A DNA stretch of 46,726 nt, taken from NCBI GenBank assembly GCA_903906365.1, contig CAIVKC010000009.1:1-46726 (forward strand). The letters run 5' to 3'. A program made the position numbers and the translations under genes. How positions within the stretch are numbered: position 1 is the stretch's first letter; every line of letters starts with the position of its first letter. The notes beneath the pieces are model-generated. The model did no database searches and had not been told where the DNA came from. It saw only the letters and a list, made by a program, of their open reading frames with translations. This document shows, in pieces, positions 18,141 to 27,500 of this stretch. Source of the DNA: an uncultured Bacteroidota bacterium. Its GTDB lineage: Bacteria; Bacteroidota; Bacteroidia; Chitinophagales; Chitinophagaceae.

Positions 18141-18238
18141 CTATTATGGCAGTTCCCGGCTTTGTTCCTGGTTTCAAAAACTTCACGGATGCCGGGGTGG
18201 ATGGGCGTTTTTGGCGCGTGGAACCTGTCGGATAATGG

Positions 18239-18246
18239 TATATTTG
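18239..18246 (+). promoter_or_regulatory. Possible -7 element for the GH32-like gene
   Basis: TATATTTG matches TAnnTTTG exactly, but the nearest upstream TTTG (18210-18213) is 25 nt away, longer than usual. The implied leader would be about 115 nt. Confidence 0.3.
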
Positions 18247-18367
18247 ACCAGGAGGTAAAATCAGGATCCCCGCTGTATTTCAAATCCGGATGGAAGGAAA
18301 GCAGGCAGGAAGGCGTTTTCTTCAGATCCTGGAACAGGGCTCCCAGTAATCCCCAAAACGATTGAAT

Positions 18368-19846
18368 ATGAAAATAGCCGGCTGCTTTTTGATTTTCTTA
18401 TTTTTCCTATCCTGCACGCAGGCGCAACTGGGGGTTAGGTATGATCCTTCCATGCAGACCCAAAAGAACCTCCAGTATTTCAAACCAAAGGGCAACCTCT
18501 TTGTCGGGGACTGCATGCCTTTTTTCCGGGATGGCACTTTTTATTTCTACTGGCTGCTGGACTCCGCCCACCACCGGGGCCTCAACGGACTGGGGGGACA
18601 CCAGTGGGTGTTAAGCACCACCAGGGACCTGCTTTCCTGGAAGCAATATCCCATCGTGCTCGGCATTGATGAGGGTTGGGAAAAATCCATTTGTACGGGG
18701 TCGGTCGTCTTTTATAAAGGCAGGTACTACGCGTTTTATGCCACCAGGCTGCTGGAAAATGGCAAGGTCAACGAACAGCTCAGCTATGCCATCAGCACAG
18801 ACGGCATCCATTTTGACAAACAAAAGCCAAATCCGTTTTATACCTCCGCGCCGGGTTACAGCAAAAGGAATTTCAGGGACCCCAAGGTTTTTATTGGCCA
18901 GGACGGACTGTTTCATTTGTTCGTATCCAGCCAGCAGGAAAACCCGGTCATGGCATCCGCAGACGGGACCCTGGTGCACCTCACTTCTTCAGACCTGGAG
19001 CACTGGGCCGTGCTGGACCCTGTCCTGACGGGTCAGGCCTCCGTTCCCGAATGTCCGGATTATTTCCGGTGGAAGGGTTGGTATTACCTGGTCTACAGTG
19101 ACCGCAGCAACACCTATTATGTAAAATCAAAAGGGCCATATGGCCCCTGGGAAGCGCCCCGGTACCAGGCCCTGAGCGAAGAATTCGCCAATGTCGTTAA
19201 GACCGGGGCTTTTTCAAAGGACCGGAGAATCGCCGCCGCCTGGATACCCAGCCGGGAGGACAGCCTGGATGACCATGATGAAATCTTCGGAGGCAATGCC
19301 GTTTTCAGGGAACTTGGCCAGGAGCCCGATGGCACTTTGAGTGCCCGGTTTCCCGAAGAAATGATTCCTCCGACCGGTCCGAGACTGCAGGCCAGCGTCT
19401 TTAACGATTACCTGTCCCGGTCCCTGGATACGGCCGGCGTGGAAATCGCCGCTTTCAACGGGGTGGGGGCGGCCCATGTGGAAAATATGCCCTTGAATTA
19501 CAGAATAACCATGGATATGGAGCCGGCCGGGCCCAATGAGGAGTACGGCCTGCTCCTGCGCTCTTCCCCTAAGGGCCAGGGCGGGTACCGGATGAATGTG
19601 GAGGCTTCCGCCATGCGCGTCAGCCTGGGCAATACAGCCATCCTGGGCGTCGAGGGACTTACAAAACCCGTCAAAATCGACCTGATCGTCACAGGTGATA
19701 TCATGGATGTCTGCATCGGAGGGAAAAGGACGCTGGTCAACCGCGGATATGAGCAAAAGGGGAACTGCCTCTGGTTCTATGCCAAGCACGGAAAAGTCAG
19801 GTTTACCCATATTGTCATCCGCCCGCTGTTGGAGCCGGCTGACTGA
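18368..19846 (+). CDS. GH32-like five-bladed propeller glycosidase, secreted
   Basis: 492 residues from the ATG at 18368; the in-frame TTG six bases earlier is less likely. A signal sequence is present (FFLSCTQAQ), possibly a lipoprotein. The catalytic propeller has the clan GH-J marks: FVGDCMPFF (D48) at the place of the GH32 WMNDPNG nucleophile motif, NFRDPKVF (R170-D171-P172) for the RDP motif, and VPECPDYF (E228-C229-P230) for the acid/base ECP motif. A C-terminal beta-sandwich (LPLNYRITMDME and GLLLRSS onward) completes the family shape. GH32 enzymes cleave beta-fructosides, but the changed first motif makes the substrate uncertain. It is divergent from the esterase-like gene. Confidence 0.75.
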   Translation: MKIAGCFLIFLFFLSCTQAQLGVRYDPSMQTQKNLQYFKPKGNLFVGDCMPFFRDGTFYFYWLLDSAHHRGLNGLGGHQWVLSTTRDLLSWKQYPIVLGIDEGWEKSICTGSVVFYKGRYYAFYATRLLENGKVNEQLSYAISTDGIHFDKQKPNPFYTSAPGYSKRNFRDPKVFIGQDGLFHLFVSSQQENPVMASADGTLVHLTSSDLEHWAVLDPVLTGQASVPECPDYFRWKGWYYLVYSDRSNTYYVKSKGPYGPWEAPRYQALSEEFANVVKTGAFSKDRRIAAAWIPSREDSLDDHDEIFGGNAVFRELGQEPDGTLSARFPEEMIPPTGPRLQASVFNDYLSRSLDTAGVEIAAFNGVGAAHVENMPLNYRITMDMEPAGPNEEYGLLLRSSPKGQGGYRMNVEASAMRVSLGNTAILGVEGLTKPVKIDLIVTGDIMDVCIGGKRTLVNRGYEQKGNCLWFYAKHGKVRFTHIVIRPLLEPAD

Positions 19847-19874
19847 ATATCCACCTGTTGACTGCCAAGCCGGG

Positions 19875-19894
19875 GGGAGGATCAAAGGCCTCCC
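19875..19894 (+). terminator. Weak hairpin after the GH32-like gene
   Basis: GGGAGG and CCTCCC pair around an 8-nt loop 28 nt after the stop codon. No T-run follows, so termination here is uncertain. Confidence 0.25.
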
Positions 19895-20036
19895 TGGAAG
19901 TAAATACAGCTGTAGGCTGAAGGGTTTGTCGGGTTTATTATGGTTTGCAGCAAAGGGAATTCAGCATACCGACTCCGCAACAGCAGGGGAAGGGATATGC
20001 ATACAGTAGGCGTTGCCAAAATAACATACTGCGCAA

Positions 20037-21791
20037 ATGAAAAAGGGAAGACATATCCTCTGGTTACAATCGGCATCGGCCTTCATGGATCTGTCGGTCA
20101 TATATTGCCTAAGCATCCTGCTGGGGGCGGTTTGCCGAAAATTTACTTATATCCAGGCGGGCGATTTGTTTGTGGCCACTTTTGGTTTGTACTATTTGGG
20201 TTGCGGTTATTTCCTTCATGGAGTCAGCCCGTCAAAACAGCTGACTGGCCTGCAGGTGCTTGGCAAGGGCCAGGTGCCGATGAAAACAAAACAAATGCTG
20301 CTAAGGGAATTTGCCCTGAAACTATTTGCGGGAATCCTGTTCCCTTCCTACCTGCTGCAGCTCGGGTTTAAAATCTGGTCTCCTTTTTATACGATAATAG
20401 TGCAGGTCTTTGTCCTCCTCCTGTCTTTATTATGGCTGCTGGCTTTCAAAAAGACATGGTGGGAAATGATTTCCCAAACCAGGACCTTCAGGCACCATGC
20501 CACGACTTCCAGAAAAAATGTTGTTTTCTTAAGCTATACCCTGGTGCACGCTTTTGCGCTGATGATTATGCTGCAGCCCGTATTCCAAGACAGGCCGCAT
20601 TTCAGCAACATCTTTTATCCCCTTTATCCCGTTACAAGGGAGACCAATCAATACACGGCCTTTATCAAGCACTCCTCGAAGGATCCAGTAGATTACCTAT
20701 TTGATTTATTCAAAAGGTATGACATGGTTGTCCTTTCGGAGCGCTATCACCCCGAATATACCCAGTATGACCTGATCAAAAAGATCATCGGGGATCAGCG
20801 ATTTATTGATTCGGTGGGAAATGTATTTACCGAAACAGGATCAGTCAGTTTCCAGGACACACTGGATACCTACCTAAATACGGTCTTTACCAGTGATTCG
20901 GAAAGGGACAGGAGCACGGCTGTATTGCAACGGAAAAGCAATGCCATATGGCCGTTGTGGGATCTTACCAATCATTTTGATTTATTGGAATTTGTTAACC
21001 GGTTGAACAACACGCTGCCTGATACCCTCAGGGTGAACTGGTTTTACGCCGATATCCCGGTCGACTGGGAGAAGATGACCCGGCAAAATTACCGAAAGGG
21101 TTTTACTGCCTTAAGAAGAGATTCTGTCATGGCTTTACATATTTTGGAAAAATACAAGGGAAAAATCGCCGGGAAAAAAAGGAATAAGGCCCTTGTTATC
21201 CTCAACACCAACCATGGGTACGCATTACATCACTTTGGTGGCGCTGCCGCAATCAGCTGGGTGGATTCCTCCACCACCAGCTATTTGATGGCAGCCATGC
21301 CCGGGAAAGTAGCCAATGTAATGCTCAATACGGTGACGTATATGTGGACCCCGGTTCAGCACGGCAAATGGGAGACCGCATTCAGGGAAGCCGGGAATCC
21401 CAATGCCGGTTTTGATTTCAGCGGGAGCCCCTTTGGGGATGATACCTGGGACGCCTTCTTCCTGTCCAACCGCCTCCTTACCTATAAGCAAATTTTTACC
21501 GGGTTCATTTTCTACCAGCCACTGGAAAACCAACTTAAAAGGGAAGGGTTTCCCTATGAGCTCGACCATTTCCAGGACAGTCTGTTAAGGCGGGCGGCCT
21601 GTGTAGACCAAAGCCAGGTCGCACTGGCAAAAAACCTCATATCCCTTTATAACAGGAATCCGGCTCTCCTGATAAGTACCTCCCCGGCACCCTACGCCCT
21701 GTGGCTGAACGGCCTCAACAGCATAGTAATTCCGTTGCTGGTGTTGCTGGCTTATATAGTTGGAATGGTATATTATGCCCGCCACCGGTAA
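20037..21791 (+). CDS. RDD-family membrane protein with EreA/ChaN-like extracytoplasmic domain
   Basis: 584 residues. The N-terminal 180 residues hold about five membrane helices with RDD marks: an Asp in the first helix (D18) and SPSKQLTGLQVLGKG with R90 downstream. Residues 190-555 are predicted outside the cytoplasm, and a final helix (LNSIVIPLLVLLAYIVGMVY) anchors the C-terminus. The soluble part resembles the EreA/ChaN/TIKI-like superfamily: a strand into SERYHPE (E235, H238) with YTQYDLIKKI after it, FTETGS (E266), then LVILNTNHGYALHH (H393), the expected pattern of catalytic His and Glu residues. The fusion is not one I know by name, and its substrate is unknown. The nearest neighbour is a convergent M1 peptidase. 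The similarity is by motif only. Confidence 0.6.
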   Translation: MKKGRHILWLQSASAFMDLSVIYCLSILLGAVCRKFTYIQAGDLFVATFGLYYLGCGYFLHGVSPSKQLTGLQVLGKGQVPMKTKQMLLREFALKLFAGILFPSYLLQLGFKIWSPFYTIIVQVFVLLLSLLWLLAFKKTWWEMISQTRTFRHHATTSRKNVVFLSYTLVHAFALMIMLQPVFQDRPHFSNIFYPLYPVTRETNQYTAFIKHSSKDPVDYLFDLFKRYDMVVLSERYHPEYTQYDLIKKIIGDQRFIDSVGNVFTETGSVSFQDTLDTYLNTVFTSDSERDRSTAVLQRKSNAIWPLWDLTNHFDLLEFVNRLNNTLPDTLRVNWFYADIPVDWEKMTRQNYRKGFTALRRDSVMALHILEKYKGKIAGKKRNKALVILNTNHGYALHHFGGAAAISWVDSSTTSYLMAAMPGKVANVMLNTVTYMWTPVQHGKWETAFREAGNPNAGFDFSGSPFGDDTWDAFFLSNRLLTYKQIFTGFIFYQPLENQLKREGFPYELDHFQDSLLRRAACVDQSQVALAKNLISLYNRNPALLISTSPAPYALWLNGLNSIVIPLLVLLAYIVGMVYYARHR

Positions 21792-21921
21792 ACGAGCTGC
21801 TGTGCGCCCGGCCAGTGGCTGACCGGGGCGGTTGGAAATTCCCCAGGCAAATGACCGGCAGCCCCTAGGCAGCAGGGATATTTAACCAGGATACAAATAC
21901 GGCGAACAGGAACTGCGTTTA

Positions 21922-23571
21922 TCAGGGTTTCTCCTCCTGAAGATCAACACTGGCCAGCAATACCGTGCGTGGATCCATGATTACTTTTTCGGGGTACTCT
22001 CCCATGGCAATGGACTGGTCCATGCTCTGTTTGCTCAGCCGGAATTTTAATAGCTGCGGGTAGGGGTTTCCTTTTTTATAAATGGCCAGTTCTATGGGCA
22101 GGTCAAACAAAAAGCCGCCTGACTGGATCTGTTCCAGATGAAAGGTGATCAGTTTTTTTTGTTTGTCGTATTTCCACTGGCCTTTGAGCGCCGGATTTTG
22201 GGCATGATAGAGCCACTGGTTGAAAAAGGGATGCAGGTCTTTTTTGGAGGCTTTCTCCATTTCGGACACAAACTCGGAGGTGGTCGTATTGGCATTTAGG
22301 AAGCGCGCGTAGTAGGACCGGATCCCCTTTTTGAAATTTGCCTCCCCCATCAAATCCTTAAGCATATGCAGCACCCAGGCCCCTTTCTGATAGGTGATGA
22401 CACTGGTCACGGGTTCTTTTTCCGCACTGCGGTTATCAACGATGCTGAACCCAGGATCTTTAAGTGCGGCAGTAAAGACCGTCTTTCTGGCCGCCACAAG
22501 GCCCTGGATGTATTCCTCATGCCCATATTCATGCTCAAGATAGGCCAGTGTAAAATAGGTGGCAAAACCTTCACTGAGCCAGGCGTCGTCCCAGGTTGAT
22601 TCGGTGACGGCATTTCCAAACCACTGGTGTGCCAGTTCATGTATGATTACGTTTCTCAGCCGTATATCCCTTTTGCCGTTGACCAGGTTCTCGGCGTAGA
22701 AAATGGCCGAAGAGGTTTCCATCCCTCCGCTGATACTGGGAGACTGGATATTGGCCAATTTCTCATATACATAGGGGCCAATATATTCCGAATAAAACCG
22801 GACCACTTTTGGGGTCAACTCCCCAAAATCGTAAAAGCCGGCTTCGCGATTTTTGGGGTAAACCCAGGTTTGAACGGATTTGCCGGAAAACGGCTCCGAA
22901 TACTGAACGGCAAAATCAGCCACGCCCAACACGAACAGCCAGCAGGAAACCGGGACCGACTGCTTCCAGTGGGTCAGTTTGGTCGACGCGTCCAGGGAGG
23001 ATTCCTCCATCAGTAATCCGTTTGAAACCACTTTATAATGCTGGGGTGCGCGGATGATGAATTCGCAGGTGGCTTTGTAATAGGGATGGTCAATGGTGGG
23101 TAACCAGTGTCTTGCCTTGTTCGGCCAGTTTTCGGAAAAAAAGCTCCGGTCCCCGAATTTGGTGGGCCCGATTTTTAAACCATCGGCCGGGATGCCATGA
23201 TAGTATACGATGACTACCAGTTCATCCCCTGCCTTGGGGGAAATGTCAAAATTGATCAGGATTTCATCGTTGCGGTGGGTGAACCTGACGGTATGGTCCT
23301 TAACCACAATGGAGTCTACGGTCATGCCCTTTCCTTTTCGGTCCTCCGATTGACTGATCAGGTCCAGCCTCAACTGGGTCAGGCTGTCTTTTTTGAATGC
23401 GACGGTTATAGTGGTTTTCCCGATTATTTCATTGGTGCTGTCTGACAGGGTAAGATCAAATTTGTAATCTTTTATGGCTATATTATAATTCCTGGGATAA
23501 GTATCCGCCAGGGCGGACCGGGTAATTAACAGGCCAACAATTAAAAAAAGGAAGGGTTGAATATTTCTCAT
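21922..23571 (-). CDS. Secreted M1-family zinc metallopeptidase
   Basis: 549 residues with a signal peptide (to about ALADT, residue 23). The N-terminal beta-saddle domain covers about 25-220. The catalytic domain has SGGMETSSAIFY, the GxMEN-type substrate loop, and HELAHQWFG with zinc ligands H311 and H315 and catalytic E312. E334 in LSEGFATYF is the third ligand, at the canonical spacing. The protein ends soon after the catalytic helical part, so it lacks the long C-terminal domain of PepN-type enzymes. It should be a periplasmic or extracellular aminopeptidase. It is convergent with the RDD gene. Confidence 0.92.
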   Translation of the reverse strand: MRNIQPFLFLIVGLLITRSALADTYPRNYNIAIKDYKFDLTLSDSTNEIIGKTTITVAFKKDSLTQLRLDLISQSEDRKGKGMTVDSIVVKDHTVRFTHRNDEILINFDISPKAGDELVVIVYYHGIPADGLKIGPTKFGDRSFFSENWPNKARHWLPTIDHPYYKATCEFIIRAPQHYKVVSNGLLMEESSLDASTKLTHWKQSVPVSCWLFVLGVADFAVQYSEPFSGKSVQTWVYPKNREAGFYDFGELTPKVVRFYSEYIGPYVYEKLANIQSPSISGGMETSSAIFYAENLVNGKRDIRLRNVIIHELAHQWFGNAVTESTWDDAWLSEGFATYFTLAYLEHEYGHEEYIQGLVAARKTVFTAALKDPGFSIVDNRSAEKEPVTSVITYQKGAWVLHMLKDLMGEANFKKGIRSYYARFLNANTTTSEFVSEMEKASKKDLHPFFNQWLYHAQNPALKGQWKYDKQKKLITFHLEQIQSGGFLFDLPIELAIYKKGNPYPQLLKFRLSKQSMDQSIAMGEYPEKVIMDPRTVLLASVDLQEEKP

Positions 23572-24509
23572 TCAGTGAAGTTTGGTGAAAGATAAATACT
23601 TTTCCCGGATGGTTTGGGAACCCTTTCCCAAACCACCTGTTTTAGACGGCCCTACCCTGAAGGCAAGTCGTACATTCAGGTGACCACGCCATTTACAGGG
23701 TATCATTATGGTATGGAATCGGCAAAGCCGTCCGCCTTCGACCGACAGGGAAAACAAAGAATCCTGAATCAGGGAAGGGATTTTCCGATTCAATTATTGC
23801 CAAAGGGATGCAGGTCTTTGTGAAATGTCCTGCCATTCTTAGATAATGGGGCGCCCCGGTTGGCCAAAGATTCACCGGTCCCTCTTTTTAAGGGAAAACG
23901 ATGTCTTAGGGATCTTGCAGGCCCTTACCAAATGCGCAGAGGCTTCAACCGGCGCCTATTGGGTTATAGATACAGCCTTGGGCCTCCCTATTGTTACACA
24001 GGGATGGTTCCCCAATCCAGGTCTGGAAATGGCTTGCATCGATCAAAATCCCCGTATAAAAAAAGCAGATTCGCCGCGGTTCAATATCAGGGGCTTAGTA
24101 AAAATAAAATACGAAAACATATCATATAGCTCCGATTTGAATTGGCCTGTAACACGCTCCGGCAGGCGGTTTCACCGAAATGAAATAATTTGAACGGGAT
24201 TGGCTGCGTTAATCTTTCTTTTATGGCAATTCATGATATCCGTCAGTTTTTTCGTTGACGACCATTCTTTGCCCGTGTGGACAAGGAATGTAAAATTACA
24301 CCCTGATTCTCCCTTTTCATGATGCAGGTTTGCAAAATGGTATCGGAGCAAATCCGCTGATCTGATTATTTGCGCTACAGGCCAGTTTATGAGTCGAAAA
24401 AAACAGGTTTGTTTGGCGCGGCTTCACCTTAGTGTCATCCCTTCTATACGTCTGCCTGCTTTGGATTTGCAAAAAGAATATTTCTAACACACTATTTAAA
24501 ATTAAATTT
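23572..24509. other. 0.94-kb region between divergent genes, no convincing gene
   Basis: It lies between the M1 peptidase (minus) and the large repeat protein (plus). Short plus-strand frames at 23846-24193 and 23860-24129 overlap each other in different registers and show no motifs, so I do not call them. The right end (24430-24509) becomes AT-rich and should hold the promoter of the repeat protein, but no clean TAnnTTTG was found. Confidence 0.5.
23611..23634. other. 10-bp perfect hairpin near the M1 peptidase start
   Basis: GGTTTGGGAA-CCCT-TTCCCAAACC forms a perfect 10-bp stem with a 4-nt loop. It lies 40 nt before the M1 start on the minus strand. No T-run follows on that strand, so a leader structure or operator is as likely as a terminator. 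Confidence 0.4.
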
Positions 24510-27500
24510 ATGTGGAGAAGAATTTTACCTTTCCTTCTTTTTAGCCCCTTTGTTTTCCTGGCCCATTTCGCCTTTGGCCAGGGAGGCACTTTGCCGCTCA
24601 ACGGCTCTGCCAGCGGAACCATCAGTTCCTCCGCACAAATAGACAAATGGACGGTCACCACCAATGCGGACGGAAACCTGACCGTTACGCTCGCCAACTC
24701 GGGCACCTCGGATTTTTATGCTGAACTATTGGCCAATGACGGGATCACGGCGCTTAGCACAGTTATAAGGGTCAATAGTTCGAATGCCAATTCGGCCAGC
24801 ATTACAGCTTCGGGCCTTGCTCCCGGCAGCTTTATTTTTGAAGTCTACCCGGTGGGCACCTCAACAGGTTCTTATACGGTGTCCAATAGCCTGGCGACTC
24901 CTTCTCAAGGCACAGACAAAGAACCCAATGACTATGCTTTTGAGCCCCTGACCCTTCCCCTGAATGGTTCTGTCGGCGGGCAGTTGGGATACAATAACCA
25001 TTTTAATTATACCGACGCCGCCGACTGGTATAAAGTGACCACCACTTCCAACGGAAAATTGCAGGTAAGGCTGCAAACCAACGTAGGCACATTCTCTGCC
25101 AATTCGGATTTTTACCTGTATGTATATGCAGGAGACACGACCACTTTGCTGTCAAATGTGATCAGAATAAACAGTGGGAATGCAAACCTGGATTCGGTCA
25201 ATATTGACGGGCTGGCACCCGGGTCCTATTATGTCAAAATAACGCCCGTTGGAACCAGTTATTTTGGTACGTATATTCTCTCGGATACCTTTTTTACCCC
25301 ATCCCAGGTCACAGACAAAGAACCCAACGACTATGCATTTGAGCCCCTGACACTTACCCTGAACGGGTCTGCCGGCGGACAGCTTGGATATAATAATTAT
25401 GTAAACTACAATGATCCTGCTGACTGGTACAAAGTGACAACTACCGCCAACGGAAAATTACAGGTGCGCCTGCAAACCAATGTCGGCACCTACTCTTCGA
25501 ATGGGGATTTTTACCTGTATGTATATGCAGGAGATACGACCACTTTGCTGTCAAATGTGATCAGAATAAACAGTAATAATGCAAACCTGGATTCTGTCAA
25601 TATTGACGGGCTGGCTCCGGGAAATTATTATATAAAAATAGCCCCCGTTGGATCCAGTTATTTTGGTACCTATATAGTTTCGAATACGTTTTTTACCCCT
25701 TCCCAGGGCAGTGACAAAGAACCCAACGACTATGCTTTTGAACCCCTCACCCTTCCCCTGAACGGGTCTGCCGGCGGACAGCTTGGATATAATAATTATG
25801 TAAACTACAATGATCCTGCTGACTGGTACAAAGTGACCACCATCGCCAATGGAAAATTGCAGGTACGCCTGCAGACAAATGTCGGCACATACGCCTCTCA
25901 CGCGGATTTTTACCTGTATGTTTATGCAGCCGACACCCTGACCTCGCTTGGGAGTGTTATCAGAATAAACAGCAATAATTCAAATTTGGATTCTGTCAAT
26001 ATAGACGGGCTGGCACCCGGAAATTATTATATTAAGATAACTCCCGTTGGATCCAGTTATTTTGGCACCTATATCGTTTCGGATACGTTTTTTATCCCTT
26101 CCCAGGGCAGTGACAAGGAGCCCAATAATTACGCCATCCAGTCTGACACCTTGCCTTTGTATGGCACGGCAGGCGGGCAAATTGGATATAATAATTATTA
26201 TAATTATTCCGACCAGACTGACTGGTACAAAGTCGTCACCACCAGCACCGGCAGATTGAGGATCCTGATTCAAACGAACGTAGGCACCTACTCTTCCACA
26301 GCGGATTTGTATCTCTATGTATTTGCGGCAGACACCGTGACATCCCTTGCGGGCGTTATCAGAATAAACAACAACAACTCGAATCTGGATTCCGTGGTTA
26401 TTAGCGGGCTTGCCGCGGGCACCTATTATATCAAGGTTGTCCCCGTTGGTACCGGTTATTTTGGCACCTACCTGTTATCAGCCAATCATCTCAATGTGCT
26501 CATAGACAGCACCCAGCATAATATTTGCCTGAATACCACAGCTCCTGCATTGACAGCGACGGTGACCCAGGGTGATGGCTCGGCGCTTTCTTACCAGTGG
26601 TACAGCAACACACAGGCCAGTAAGACAGGGGGAACCCTCATCAGTGGGGCAACCCTTGCCTCCTATACCCCTCCCACTTCTACTGCCGGGACCACTTATT
26701 ATTATTGCAGGGTTTCCGATGCAGATGGCGATCAGGGCACAAGCAATGTGTCCGGCGCCTTCATAGTGGGGGCTTCCGTATCAGGCTCCATTAGTGGGGC
26801 AGGAGCGGTATGCGCCGGGACCAACAGTACAACGCTCACGCTCAGCGGTTATACTGGTTCCATTCAATGGCAATCTTCTACGGACAATACCAATTTTAAC
26901 AATATTGCAGGAGCCGCCAATCCGACCTATACCGCTACCAACCTGACCCAAACCAGTTATTACCGGGTAGTGGTGACCAATGGTGCCTGCTCCAGCGTCA
27001 CATCCGCCAGTGTAACCATTAATGTGTCCCCTGCAGCCATAGCAGGTTCCATCAGTGGAGCCGGTACGGTTTGCAGTGGCACAAACAGCACCACACTGAC
27101 TTTGGCTGGCTACACGGGTACCATTCAATGGCAATCTTCCACCGACAATGTGAATTTTGCCAACGTGGGAGGAGCCATAAATACAACATACACAGCCGCC
27201 AATCTTACCCAGACCACCTACTACCAGGCGGTGGTAACGAGCGGCAGTTGCGGCAGTGCAAAAACCGCCAGCGTGGCTGTTACCGTAACGCCTGTTTCGG
27301 TAGCCGGTTCCATCAGCGGGGCTGCAACCGTATGCTCCGGCGCCAACAGCACTACGCTTACCTTAAGTGGCTACACAGGATCCATTCAGTGGCAGTCATC
27401 TACGGACAACACCAACTTTTCCGGCATCTCTGGGGCTGTCAATGCTACTTATACGGCGACCAATCTGACCCAGACCACTTACTACCGCGTGGTAGTGACC

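Noticed and set aside
21807-21827. Hairpin between the convergent RDD and M1 genes
   Set aside because: The stem has only five perfect pairs before a mismatch and no T-run on either strand, so a terminator call is not supported.
23846-24193. 115-codon plus-strand frame
   Set aside because: No domain and composition unlike a folded protein; another frame overlaps it.
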